From contig NZ_BMPW01000023.1 in assembly GCF_014647795.1 (NCBI RefSeq), positions 124,001-188,000 of the forward strand: a stretch of 64,000 nt of DNA, in the 5' to 3' direction. Made by a program: the position numbers and the translations under genes. How positions within the stretch are numbered: the first letter of the stretch is position 1; each line of letters opens with the position of its first letter. The notes beneath the pieces are model-generated. The model was not told the origin of the DNA. It saw only the letters and a list, made by a program, of their open reading frames with translations, and did no database searches. This document shows, in pieces, positions 8,711-17,298 of the stretch. The DNA is from Actinoplanes campanulatus (lineage in GTDB: Bacteria > Actinomycetota > Actinomycetes > Mycobacteriales > Micromonosporaceae).

Positions 8711-9004
8711 GCTCGCTGCCTTTCCCGGTACGGGCTACGCGAACCCGCCGTAGCAGACCCGCAAGCGATTGCCTGCTCCAGGCCGTGCCGCGCCCGCCGG
8801 GCGTGAGCGGTGGGTCACCCCCACAACTTCGGTCACTCAGCCACATCTCAACCGCAGAAGCCGCACCCTAGGTCACTCACCGTGACCGGCGCGGTGAGGG
8901 TGTGGAGGATCGGGGTTGTTCCTGAGCCTATTTCTCAATTGTGGGTAGCCGCGATGTCGCGTCGCGCATTCGGATGGCCGCGGCGTCACCCCGACTCGCC
9001 GACG

Positions 9005-9169
9005 ATCTTGGGCGATCGTAGCCGTCAGGCCAATCTTGATTCCTGGGTGCCACCCGACGACAGATCATCACCCAAGATCTACTTTTCCTGGAAGACCTTG
9101 GGTTATCGGTGATGCCCGGACGGCCACGATCGCCCAAGATCGCGCCGCTCGGCAACAATCGCCCAAGAT
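9005..9169. repeat. Cluster of five ATCRCCCAAGAT motifs in both orientations
   Basis: Copies: 9005-9016 (reverse), 9067-9078 (forward, A for G), 9095-9106 (reverse, diverged), 9129-9140 and 9158-9169 (forward, identical). Spacings are 62, 28, 34 and 29 bp, close to multiples of three DNA turns. They may be protein-binding sites or relics of a small repeat. Confidence 0.7.
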
Positions 9170-9331
9170 TCACATCGACGCTGGCGGACGGCTCGAACAG
9201 TCGGCGGGGACCGGCCGAATCTCGCGGCAAAGGCGGGGAACGCGGCAAAGGCGGGGAAACCCGAGAACAGGCGACGTGACACCGACGCCAGGCGACAAGC
9301 GAGAACTAGATTCTCCTGCCGGGAGCGAGGC

Positions 9332-9426
9332 GGGAGCCGGGAACGAGGCCGAAGCGGCGCACGAACGCAGGAGCCGAGAGCGGGGCGGGAGCCGGGAACG
9401 AGGCGGGAGCGGCGCGCGAACGCAGG
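9332..9426. repeat. 55-bp imperfect direct repeat
   Basis: GGGAGCCGGGAACGAGGC begins at 9332 and again at 9387, each followed by a related AGCGGCGCRCGAACGCAGG. The function is unknown; it lies just downstream of the MMPL gene. Confidence 0.6.
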
Positions 9427-9437
9427 CGGGGAATGCG

Positions 9438-9470
9438 GACCGGCCGCCACCCGGAGGGCGGCGGCCGGTC
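9438..9470 (-). terminator. Terminator hairpin of the MMPL operon
   Basis: Perfect 11-bp stem (9438-9448 with 9460-9470, loop 11 nt), 13 nt beyond the MMPL stop codon on the minus strand. It is G+C rich without a clear U-run, as is common in actinobacteria. Confidence 0.75.
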
Positions 9471-9482
9471 GGGTGGGAGCGG

Positions 9483-11735
9483 TCAGGCGGAGGTCACGAC
9501 CGGCTCGGAGTGGGACGGGAGCGGGTCGGCCGACGGCGGGTGGCGCTCCAGGGCCGCGCCCTCCACGTCCAGCTCCGGCAGCCGGCGCAGCCAGGCCGGG
9601 AGCCACCAGGCGGAGCGGCCGAGCAGGGCGAGTGCCGCCGGGACCGCGATCATGCGGACGATGAAGGCGTCGAAGGCGATGCCCACGGCCAGGGCGAAGG
9701 CGATCGGCTTGATCGTGTCGTTGCCCTCGGGGACGAAGGCGGCGAAGACCGCGAACATGATGGTCGCGGCCGCGATCACGACCGGGGCGGCCTGGCGGAA
9801 GCCGGTCACGATGGCCTCGCGGGGCGGCGCGCCGTGGGCGTGCGCCTCGTGCATGCGGGAGACCAGGAAGACCTGGTAGTCCATGGCCAGGCCGAACAGG
9901 ATGCCGACGATGATGATCGGGGCGAGGCTCAGGATCGGGCCGGTGGAGCCGGCGTTGACCGCGTCGGCGGCCCAGCCCCACTGGAAGACCGCGACCGTCG
10001 CGCCGAAGGCGGCGCCGATGGTGAGCAGGAAGCCGAGCACGCCGACCACCGGCACCAGCAGCGAGCGGAAGACCAGCACCAGCAGCACGAACGCCAGGCC
10101 GACGACGAGCGCCAGGTAGACCGGCAGGGCGTCGTTGAGCTTCTGCGACACGTCGATGCTGACCGCCGTGTTGCCGGTGACGTAGATGTCGGCGTCCCGG
10201 TCGCCGGCGACCGAGTCACGGATCTGGTGCACCAGGTCGACGGTCCGGTCGTCCTCCGGGCCGGTGGCCGGGATGATCGTGATGAGGGCGGCCGAGCCGT
10301 CCTGGTTGGGCTGCGGGGGCAGCACCAGGGTGCCTTCCGGCAGCATCTCGGCGAGGCGTTTCTGCACCTCGGACGCGGATGGCACCGAGGCGGGGCCGTC
10401 GATCAGCACCAGCAGCGGACTGCTGACGCCGGGGCCGAACCGGCTGTCGATGATCGCCTGGGCGCGGGCCTGGGTGGTGCCCTCGGCGGCGCGCTGGGCC
10501 AGGGTGGTCTTCATCGAGAAGAACGGGACGGCGACGACCGCGAGGGCGGCGACCGCCACGATGAGGCTGAGCCAGCTGTGCCGGGTGACCAGGTTCGCCC
10601 AGCCCCGGATGAAGCCGCGGCCGTCGGAGATCCCGGACGAGGCCGCCGCGGACGAAGCGGCCCCGGCGGGAGCGGCCCCGGAGTAGGCGGCGACGGGCGG
10701 AGGCGGGATGTCGCGCAGCCGGCGCGGCAGCGCCCGCACGCCGATGAAGCCGAGGATGGCCGGGACCAGGGTGATCGCGACCAGCACGGCGATCACGATG
10801 GTGGCGGCCGCGGCGATGCCCATCTCGGAGAGGAACGGGATGCCGACGACGGAGAGCCCGGCCAGGGCGATGACCACGGTGAGGCCGGCGGTGACGACGG
10901 CCGCGCCCGCGGTGCCGACGGCCATCGCGGCGGCGGCCTCCACGGACAGGCCGCGGCGCAGCTCGTGCCGGAACCGGGTGACGATGAACAGCGCGTAGTC
11001 GATGCCGACCGCGAGGCCGAGCATGACGGCCAGGATCGGGGTGGTCGACTGCAATTCGGTGAACCCGGTGAGGGTGACCAGGCCGGCCGCGCCGATGGCG
11101 ACGCCGACGATCGCGGTCAGCAGGTTCATCCCGGCGGCGACCAGCGAACGGTAGGTGAGGGCCAGCACGATGAGGGCCACCACGACACCGAGGATCTCCG
11201 AGGCGCCGCCGATGTCGGCCGGGTTGCTGAGCGCCTCGCCGCGGGCTTCGACGGTGAGCCCACCGGACCGCGCCTGCTCGAGCGCCGCGGTGACGGCCTC
11301 CCGCTGCTCGTCGGTGACCTCGGACGGCTGCACCGGGTAGCGGACCGAGCTGTACGCGGCCACCTGGTCCCGGGAGACGGCCGGCGCCTTCGGGTCGAGC
11401 GGGTTCGACGCGCCCACCGCGCCGGGCAGTTCGCCGAGGACGGCGACGATCCGGGCCACCTCGGCGGCGTTCGCCGGGTCGGTGATCCTCTGGCCGGCCG
11501 GGGCCGCCATCACCACCTGCACGGAGGCGCCCGCCGACGCCTCGCCGAACCTCTCCTTCATCAGCGCGAGCGCGGTGGTCGACTCCTGACCGGGGATGCT
11601 GAACGTGTTGGCCGTGGCGCCGGAGAGCGTGCCCGCTCCCACGCCGACGGCGACCAGCGCCACGAGCCAGGCGACGGTGACGAGTATCCGGTGCCGTACT
11701 GACGCCAGCCCGAGCCGGTGCAGCAGCGTTGCCAT
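9483..11735 (-). CDS. MMPL/RND-family membrane exporter
   Basis: Proton-driven export protein of the MMPL family (750 aa) with the standard two-fold layout: TM1, a soluble loop, five TM segments, then the same again. The paired Asp-Tyr residues needed for proton transfer are visible as GIDYALF (first half) and AMDYQVFLVSR (second half). ATG 11735 is preceded by AAGGAACCCC. It is 29 nt downstream of the TetR gene on the same strand and is almost certainly controlled by it. The substrate cannot be told from sequence; lipid-like or hydrophobic drugs are usual for the family. Confidence 0.9.
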   Translation of the reverse strand: MATLLHRLGLASVRHRILVTVAWLVALVAVGVGAGTLSGATANTFSIPGQESTTALALMKERFGEASAGASVQVVMAAPAGQRITDPANAAEVARIVAVLGELPGAVGASNPLDPKAPAVSRDQVAAYSSVRYPVQPSEVTDEQREAVTAALEQARSGGLTVEARGEALSNPADIGGASEILGVVVALIVLALTYRSLVAAGMNLLTAIVGVAIGAAGLVTLTGFTELQSTTPILAVMLGLAVGIDYALFIVTRFRHELRRGLSVEAAAAMAVGTAGAAVVTAGLTVVIALAGLSVVGIPFLSEMGIAAAATIVIAVLVAITLVPAILGFIGVRALPRRLRDIPPPPVAAYSGAAPAGAASSAAASSGISDGRGFIRGWANLVTRHSWLSLIVAVAALAVVAVPFFSMKTTLAQRAAEGTTQARAQAIIDSRFGPGVSSPLLVLIDGPASVPSASEVQKRLAEMLPEGTLVLPPQPNQDGSAALITIIPATGPEDDRTVDLVHQIRDSVAGDRDADIYVTGNTAVSIDVSQKLNDALPVYLALVVGLAFVLLVLVFRSLLVPVVGVLGFLLTIGAAFGATVAVFQWGWAADAVNAGSTGPILSLAPIIIVGILFGLAMDYQVFLVSRMHEAHAHGAPPREAIVTGFRQAAPVVIAAATIMFAVFAAFVPEGNDTIKPIAFALAVGIAFDAFIVRMIAVPAALALLGRSAWWLPAWLRRLPELDVEGAALERHPPSADPLPSHSEPVVTSA

Positions 11736-11764
11736 GAGGGGTTCCTTTTTCCGTGTGGGGGGCT

Positions 11765-12313
11765 TCAGTGACCGAGGGCGTCGAAGCCGACCTCGGCGAG
11801 GCGCGTCGCGGCGCCGGGATGGAGCCGGCCGCAGAGGGCGATGCTGGCCACCGCGACCGCGCCGAGCGCTCCGGTGACCCGCAGCGCCCGCTCGGTGTCG
11901 GCGTGCGGCTCGTCGCCGAAGGCGCCGGCGATGGCCTCACCGATCACCGCGAGGGCCTCGCCGATCTCGCTCTCCGGCTCGGCGAGCAGGGAGGAGAGCA
12001 GCAGGGCGACCATGCCGGGCTGGGCCACCGCGAGCTCGGCCAGCCCGGTGAGCACGGCCCGGTCCCGCCGCGGGCCGGGCGGGAGGTCCACCACACCGGA
12101 GGCGGTGTCGTGGACCTGCTCGACGCAGCGCCCGATCACCGCGGTCTGGAGCGCCTCCTTGGTCGGGAAGCGGTGCAGCAGGCCGGTCTTGGAGTAGCCG
12201 ACTGTGTCCGCGATCCGCTGGACCGAGGTCTCCTTGAGCCCGTGCCGGGCGAAGAGATGCGCCGCGGCCTCGAGGATCTCGTCGTCGATCTGCTGCTTGG
12301 TGGGACGGGGCAT
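11765..12313 (-). CDS. TetR-family regulator of the MMPL exporter
   Basis: Repressor of 182 aa: an N-terminal HTH (SVQRIADTVGYSKTGLLHRF, about residues 31-50) and a helical ligand domain. An upstream in-frame start at 12373 is rejected because it would run through a stack of palindromes. ATG 12313 has no Shine-Dalgarno site but has TACGGT (12325-12320) 6 nt upstream, fitting a leaderless transcript. It is the first gene of the pair with the MMPL exporter and probably represses itself and the exporter until a toxic ligand binds. Confidence 0.85.
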   Translation of the reverse strand: MPRPTKQQIDDEILEAAAHLFARHGLKETSVQRIADTVGYSKTGLLHRFPTKEALQTAVIGRCVEQVHDTASGVVDLPPGPRRDRAVLTGLAELAVAQPGMVALLLSSLLAEPESEIGEALAVIGEAIAGAFGDEPHADTERALRVTGALGAVAVASIALCGRLHPGAATRLAEVGFDALGH

Positions 12314-12319
12314 GGGACC

Positions 12320-12369
12320 ACCGTAGACCGTAATGGACCAAACCGGTCCGGGAGGGACCGTGTCGGTCC
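12320..12369 (-). promoter_or_regulatory. Leaderless promoter with overlapping palindromes (TetR operator)
   Basis: The -10 hexamer TACGGT is at 12325-12320. Upstream are GGACC-N5-GGTCC (12335-12349) and GGACCG-TGT-CGGTCC (12355-12369), sharing a GGTCC/GGACC core. They cover the -35 region, as expected for a self-regulating TetR protein. Confidence 0.65.
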
Positions 12370-12379
12370 TCACACTGTG

Positions 12380-13120
12380 TCAGTCCGCTTCTGATTGCCC
12401 ACGGTGGCGGTCGTAAACATCGCGGAGGTACGGGTCCGGCCCGTCCACCGCCCAGCCGAACACCAGCGGCTCGTCCTCGCACTCGACGGCGTAGATCGGC
12501 AGCCACACCGGGCGCGGCGCGGCCGCGGTCACCTGTACGGGCACCGCCGGTCCGGTGAAGTCGGCGGTGTCCGGCCTGTTCAGCAGCAGTTCGACGGCGT
12601 TCGGGGGCAGTGGGTGAGCGGGCCCGACCGGGTCGAAGACGGTGCCGTCGGGCAGGGTCAGCGCGGGCTCACTGAGCCACACCGAGTGGGTGGCGTGCGC
12701 GTGCGGCACCGGCTCTCCCCCGCAGCCGTCGAACCGGAGGGTGATCCGGCGACCCGGCGTGAGCACGTGGCGGCGTCCGTCGGCGATGGACAGGTGACCG
12801 AGTTCGGTCAGCGCGAGATCGTCACCGTCGTAGCGCAGGTGCCCGATCCGCACCAGGAACCGCACGGCCCGGGTGACCAGTGCCGGCTCCACCCCGAAGA
12901 ACGCGGCCAGCTCGGCGGGGCGCCGCAGGCCGGCCTCGGCGACCGCCCGGCTCAGGTAGCGGTCGAAGACGTCGTACGAATGCGCCTCCCGGACCTCCGC
13001 CACCACGTCCACGGCCCACATCGGCAGCAGCAGCGGCACGAACCGCCGGGGTCGCACGCCGGGCAGCGCCCCGGCCCGGCGGACCACCTCCCGCATCGGC
13101 AGGTGGGCCGCCTCAGCCAC
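12380..13120 (-). CDS. Uncharacterised winged-helix-like protein
   Basis: Function not recognised (about 246 aa). Residues around ELAAFFGVEPALVTRAVRFLV and GHLRYDGDDLALTELGHL look like a winged-helix DNA-binding fold; the C-terminal half contains LRFDGCGGEPVPHAHATHS and ends in an acidic tail. GTG 13120 overlaps the stop of the preceding gene in the 8-nt sequence GTGGCTGA, so translation is probably coupled; ATG 13096 is an alternative. The pairing with the helicase-like gene implies a joint role. It might be a DNA-binding partner, but nothing here proves it. Confidence 0.65.
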   Translation of the reverse strand: MAEAAHLPMREVVRRAGALPGVRPRRFVPLLLPMWAVDVVAEVREAHSYDVFDRYLSRAVAEAGLRRPAELAAFFGVEPALVTRAVRFLVRIGHLRYDGDDLALTELGHLSIADGRRHVLTPGRRITLRFDGCGGEPVPHAHATHSVWLSEPALTLPDGTVFDPVGPAHPLPPNAVELLLNRPDTADFTGPAVPVQVTAAAPRPVWLPIYAVECEDEPLVFGWAVDGPDPYLRDVYDRHRGQSEAD

Positions 13121-14684
13121 CCGGCCGCCCGGAGGCCGGCCCGGTGCCGCCGGGACCCGGCCCGGCCCGGTTCGCCGCCGGCCCACACGCCGCGACCCGG
13201 TCGAACACACTGCCGGTGAGCAGGCCGGTCAGCTCCGCGGCGTCCACCCCGGCCGGGCACCGGGCGGCCACCCAGGCCCGGACCACCGCCACGTCGCGCA
13301 GCGGAGGCCGCCCGGCCTCGCCGACCAGCACCGCCCGGCGGGCCCGGACCAGCGGCACCAGCGCGGCCGGCACCGCGACCCGGCCCGCGTCCTCCACGAC
13401 GACCAGGTCGTACTCCAGGTCGGCGTGCTCCGGGCGGCCGGCGCCCAGGCAGGTGGTGGCGACGACGTCGGCGTACCGGAGCAGCTCGCCGTGCAGCTGC
13501 CGGCTGGGCCGGGTGGCCCGCTGCCGCCACTCGCGCAGCAGCCCGGCCCGGCCGCGCAGGGTCGGCTCCAGCTCCCGGCAGCGCTCGGCGAAGCCGGTGA
13601 GCCCGGCCTCGTCGGCGGTCCACTCGGGGCGTGCGGTGACGCCGTCGAGCATCCGGGTGAGCTGGTGGGCGGATCGTTCGGCGGATTCGAGCGCCCGCCG
13701 CGCGGCCAGGTCGGCGAACGCGGCCCGTTCGGCGGCGGCCCGCACCACGCTGTCGTTGCCGACCGCGATGTCGTGTTCGCGAGCGCTTTCCGCGTACCCC
13801 GAATCGATGGTGTGAAAGGCCGACCGGGCAGCGGCCGCATGCCGGACCGCATGGCTCAGCGACGTGCGCAGCCGCCCGGCCTGCCACCGGCGCAGCCGGG
13901 AGGTCTCGGCGCGGCGCAACGCGGCAGTGAGCCGCTCCACCTCCCGGGCTGCCGCCGCGGCAGCCCGCTCGGCCGTCGCCCGCTCGCGCGCGATTTCGGC
14001 CAGCGGCGCGCCGAGCCGGTCCCGGGCGGCCCGCACGGTCGCCTCATGGTGCGCGGCGGCCCGGCCGGCGCGTTCCCTCGCCTCGGCCGCCTCGGTGAGC
14101 GCGTTGTCCAGCCGGCGCAGCCAGCCGTGCGCCGGGGCGGGATCACCGAGCCAGGGCTCCAGGCTGCGGGCGGCAGCCTGGGAGCGGGCGAGGATGCGCT
14201 GCTGCACGGCGGCCGAGGCGGCGTCGATGCTGCCTGGCCCGGACCCGGCCTGATCGACGCGGATCACGGTGGCGCCGTCGGGCAGGCGGGCGATGACGGC
14301 GTCGACCGGCGGCGGCACGGGCGCGGTGAGCAGCACCCGCTCGCCGCGTTCCGCGGCCTCGCGCACGATGTCCAGGACGGTCCGGGCGCGTGCCGTGCCG
14401 GGCGCCGCGATCAGGCAGACCAGATCCGGTACGCCCGCGGCGAACCGCCCCTCGGCCAGCAGCGGCAGCAGGCCCGGGTTGACCGCGGTGCCGGAGCGCA
14501 GCCGCCGGATCGCCTCCCGCTGGACGCGCTCGTCGAGGCCGGCCTCCCGGGACGCACGCGGCGCGGGCACCCGGTCGGCGCCGGGATCCAGCTCGCGGGC
14601 GGCCGCGACGGCCAGCTCCAGGACGGCGCAGAAACCCTCGTTCCGGTACGGCGGTTGATCTAGATCGACAAGGGTCGACGCCAT
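13113..14684 (-). CDS. SF1-helicase-like protein with degenerate ATPase motifs and no second RecA domain
   Basis: A 523-aa protein that aligns by eye with the first half of COG1112-type AAA/SF1 helicases. Where GPPGTGKT is expected it has AAPGTARAR (residue about 92), followed by the conserved-looking RGERVLLTAPVPPPVDAV. The Walker B position is VVVEDAGRV (about 428) instead of DEA, and the GDxxQ motif is GEAGRPPL. It stops just after TGSVFDRVA, where the second RecA domain should begin. The middle (about 190-290) is Ala/Arg/Glu-rich and probably coiled coil. ATG 14684 has AAGG 7 nt upstream. It is likely catalytically dead; whether it is a functional pseudo-enzyme or a decaying gene is open. 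Confidence 0.6.
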   Translation of the reverse strand: MASTLVDLDQPPYRNEGFCAVLELAVAAARELDPGADRVPAPRASREAGLDERVQREAIRRLRSGTAVNPGLLPLLAEGRFAAGVPDLVCLIAAPGTARARTVLDIVREAAERGERVLLTAPVPPPVDAVIARLPDGATVIRVDQAGSGPGSIDAASAAVQQRILARSQAAARSLEPWLGDPAPAHGWLRRLDNALTEAAEARERAGRAAAHHEATVRAARDRLGAPLAEIARERATAERAAAAAAREVERLTAALRRAETSRLRRWQAGRLRTSLSHAVRHAAAARSAFHTIDSGYAESAREHDIAVGNDSVVRAAAERAAFADLAARRALESAERSAHQLTRMLDGVTARPEWTADEAGLTGFAERCRELEPTLRGRAGLLREWRQRATRPSRQLHGELLRYADVVATTCLGAGRPEHADLEYDLVVVEDAGRVAVPAALVPLVRARRAVLVGEAGRPPLRDVAVVRAWVAARCPAGVDAAELTGLLTGSVFDRVAACGPAANRAGPGPGGTGPASGRPGG

Positions 14685-14775
14685 CCGCCCACCTTAGTTG
14701 TGCCGCATGCGGAGCATCAAACACCGCACGATTGAATGAGGCGTCGTCCGTCGCCGCGCAGATCGGATTCGCCAG

Positions 14776-16404
14776 ATGTCCCGTGACCACGCAGACCTGA
14801 TCTTCGCCGGCGGGCCGGTGTTCTCCGCGGGCGCCGGGCCGGCCACCTCGGTGGCGGTCCGGGGCGGCCGGATCCTCGCGGTCGGCGACGACCTGAGCGG
14901 GCTGCGGGGCCCGGCGACCGAAGTGGTGGACCTGGCCGGGCGCCTGCTGCTGCCCGGCTTCCAGGACGCGCACGTGCACGCCGTGATGGGTGGCGTCGAG
15001 CTGAACCAGTGCGACCTGACCGAGACCACCGACCTGGACGAGTACCTGCGCCGGGTCGCGGCGTACGCGGCCGCCCACCCGGATCTGGACTGGATCTCCG
15101 GCGGTGGCTGGTCGATGGAGTCCTTCCCGGGCGGGGTGCCGGCCAAGGAACTGCTCGACCGGGTGGCGCCGGACCGGCCGGTGTACCTGATCAACCGGGA
15201 CCATCACGGCGCGTGGGTGAACAGCCGGGCGCTGGAGCTGGCCGGGATCACCGCGGACACCCCGGACCCGGCGCACGGCCGGATCGACCGGAACCCGGAC
15301 GGCTCACCGGCCGGCGGGCTCCAGGAGGGCGCCATGGAGCTGGTCGGCGACCTGCTGCCGGAGGTGACCACGGCGGACCGGATCGCCGGGCTGCGCCGGG
15401 CGCAGGCGCTGCTGCACTCGCTCGGTGTCACCGCCTGGCAGGACGCCATGGTGTGCGCCACCAACGGCTACCCGGACGTGGCCGACGCCTATCTGGCGGC
15501 CGCGACCGAGGGCTGGCTGACCGCGACCGTGGTCGGCGCGCTGTGGTGGGACCGGGACCGGGGCGCCGAGCAGATCCCGGAGCTGCTGGCGAAGCGGGAG
15601 CGGTTCAGTGTGGGCCGGCTGCGCTGCGACAGCGTGAAGCTGATGCTGGACGGGGTGGCGGAGAACTTCACGGCCGCGATGACCGAGCCGTACCGGGACG
15701 CGTGCGGCTGCGCCACCACCAACCGGGGGCTGTCGTTCATCGACCCGGTGTCCTTGCCCGGCTTCGTCACGGAACTGGACGGGCACGGCTTCCAGGTGCA
15801 CTTCCACGCGCTCGGCGACCGGGCGGTCCGCGACGGGCTGGACGCGGTGGCCGCGGCCCGGGCGGCGAACGGCTTCCGGGACACCCGGCCGCACCTGGCC
15901 CATCTCCAGGTGGTGCACCCGGACGACGTGCCGCGGTTCCGGGCGCTGGGCGCGACGGCCAACCTCCAGGCGCTGTGGGCGTCGCACGAGCCGCAGATGG
16001 ACGATTTGACCATCCCGTTCCTGGACCCGGCTCTGGTGGACCGGCAGTACCCGTTCGGCGACCTGTGGCGGTCCGGGGCGCATCTGGCGTGCGGCAGCGA
16101 CTGGCCGGTCAGCACGCCGGACCCGTGGCAGGCGATCCACGTCGCGGTGAACCGGGCCCACCACGGCAGCGGCCTCGGCCCGTTCCTGCCGGGGCAGCGG
16201 CTCGATCTGGCCACCGCGCTGGCCGCCTACACGGCCGGCTCGGCCTACGTGAACCGGCTCGACGACACCGGGACGGTCCGCCCCGGCAACCGTGCCGATC
16301 TGGTGGTCCTCGACCGGGACCCGTTCGCCGCGCCGCCGGACGAGATCGCCGCCACCCGGGTCGCGATGACCTTCGTCGACGGGGATCTCGTCCACGGCGC
16401 GTGA
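14776..16404 (+). CDS. YtcJ-like metal-dependent amidohydrolase
   Basis: Member of the amidohydrolase_3 group (542 aa), cytoplasmic, with a divalent metal centre. Visible motifs are the HxH metal ligands in GFQDAHVHAVM (about residue 63), NRDHHGAWVNSRAL, VHFHALGDRAVRDGLDAV, HLQVVHPDDV and the terminal GSDWPVSTPDPW with the metal Asp. Length is normal. The start has only a weak GGA upstream. It is divergent from the helicase-like gene with a 91-bp gap and has no operon partner. The natural substrate is unknown; relatives hydrolyse N-formyl or cyclic amides. Confidence 0.85.
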   Translation: MSRDHADLIFAGGPVFSAGAGPATSVAVRGGRILAVGDDLSGLRGPATEVVDLAGRLLLPGFQDAHVHAVMGGVELNQCDLTETTDLDEYLRRVAAYAAAHPDLDWISGGGWSMESFPGGVPAKELLDRVAPDRPVYLINRDHHGAWVNSRALELAGITADTPDPAHGRIDRNPDGSPAGGLQEGAMELVGDLLPEVTTADRIAGLRRAQALLHSLGVTAWQDAMVCATNGYPDVADAYLAAATEGWLTATVVGALWWDRDRGAEQIPELLAKRERFSVGRLRCDSVKLMLDGVAENFTAAMTEPYRDACGCATTNRGLSFIDPVSLPGFVTELDGHGFQVHFHALGDRAVRDGLDAVAAARAANGFRDTRPHLAHLQVVHPDDVPRFRALGATANLQALWASHEPQMDDLTIPFLDPALVDRQYPFGDLWRSGAHLACGSDWPVSTPDPWQAIHVAVNRAHHGSGLGPFLPGQRLDLATALAAYTAGSAYVNRLDDTGTVRPGNRADLVVLDRDPFAAPPDEIAATRVAMTFVDGDLVHGA

Positions 16405-16407
16405 CGG

Positions 16408-17109
16408 TTACCGGTCCTCGTCGTCGTCCTCGGCGTCGTCCTGCTCCTCGTCCAGCTCCTCGGCGTGCGCCTGCGCGTGCCGGGGCTGGACCGGGGCGGC
16501 CTCGAGGACCTCGGCGACCGGCTCCTCCTCGACGTACTCGCTCATCTGCGGCGCGTCCACCCAGAGGGCGCGCAGCTGGCTCTGCATGAAGCCGGTGAGC
16601 CGGCCACGGTACTCGCGGTCGAACTGCTCCAGCGCCTCGATCTGCTGCTGGAGGGCTTCGCGCTTGGCGCCCAGGCTGCCGACCACGTCGTCGTAGCGCT
16701 GCTGGGCCTGATGCTTGAGCTGCTCGGCGCCGGCGATCGCGTCGGCGTTGACGGTCTCCGCGCGGGAGCGGGCGTCGGCCACGATCTTCTCGGCGGTACG
16801 CCGTGCCTCCTCGGCACGGGCCTGCGCGTCCCGGGCCATCTGCTCGGCGGCGGCGCGGGCCTCGGCCAGCACCCGGTCGGCCTCGCGGCGCACGTTGTTG
16901 GCGTGGGCCTGAGCGTCGCGGGCGATCTGCTCGGCGGCGGCCAGCGCGTCCGTACGGATCTTGTCCGCGTGGTGCTGGGCGCTGGCGACGTGTTCCTCGG
17001 CGGTGCGCTGGGCGAGGGCCAGCACCTGGAGGGCCTGGTTCGGCAGGCCGGGGTTCGGGGCGATCACCGCATGCTCCGAGGTCTCTCCGTTAGTCCCATT
17101 GAGCAGCAC
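16408..17109 (-). CDS. Coiled-coil DivIVA/Scy-like protein
   Basis: Cytoplasmic structural protein of about 233 aa, mostly one long coiled coil rich in Ala, Arg and Glu with repeated units such as AAEQIARDAQAHANNVRREA and AAEQMARDAQARAEEARRTA (about residues 60-120). It begins with NPGLPNQALQVLALAQRTAEEHV and ends with an acidic tail. This pattern fits DivIVA-related polarity or cell-wall scaffold proteins of actinobacteria. A much longer frame upstream is rejected because it is antisense to the LamG gene. GTG 17109 (AGAAGG upstream) and GTG 17067 (GGAG, 6-nt spacing) are both good starts. It is convergent with the amidohydrolase gene, separated by 3 nt. Confidence 0.75.
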   Translation of the reverse strand: MLLNGTNGETSEHAVIAPNPGLPNQALQVLALAQRTAEEHVASAQHHADKIRTDALAAAEQIARDAQAHANNVRREADRVLAEARAAAEQMARDAQARAEEARRTAEKIVADARSRAETVNADAIAGAEQLKHQAQQRYDDVVGSLGAKREALQQQIEALEQFDREYRGRLTGFMQSQLRALWVDAPQMSEYVEEEPVAEVLEAAPVQPRHAQAHAEELDEEQDDAEDDDEDR

Positions 17110-17298
17110 TTCGACACGATCCTTCTCTGCGAGGGGTGGATCCGGGGGGTTCACAGCGACGGCTTCCGGCCATGATCGGCGGATGCTACCAAGCTGGACT
17201 CGAGGTTTGCGAGGGCCACTTTGTGAATGTCCGACAAATTGGATATCAATCGCATTAGTCTCGAATGGACCATCAATCCCACGCAGTGAGGACGAGCC

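Larger units (their letters stand above)
8528..9482. other. Gene-free, repeat-rich interval
   Basis: No open frame here has a credible ribosome site, homology or codon bias. The interval holds a 48-bp tandem array (8541-8710), a cluster of 12-bp ATCRCCCAAGAT motifs (9005-9169), a 55-bp imperfect direct repeat (9332-9426) and the terminator of the MMPL gene (9438-9470). Parts of it are clearly less G+C rich than the flanks. Confidence 0.7.

Noticed and set aside
8511-8846. Minus-strand frames with a 16-residue peptide repeat
   Set aside because: The repeat period (48) is a multiple of three, so any open frame shows a repeat; no start signal or codon bias supports translation.
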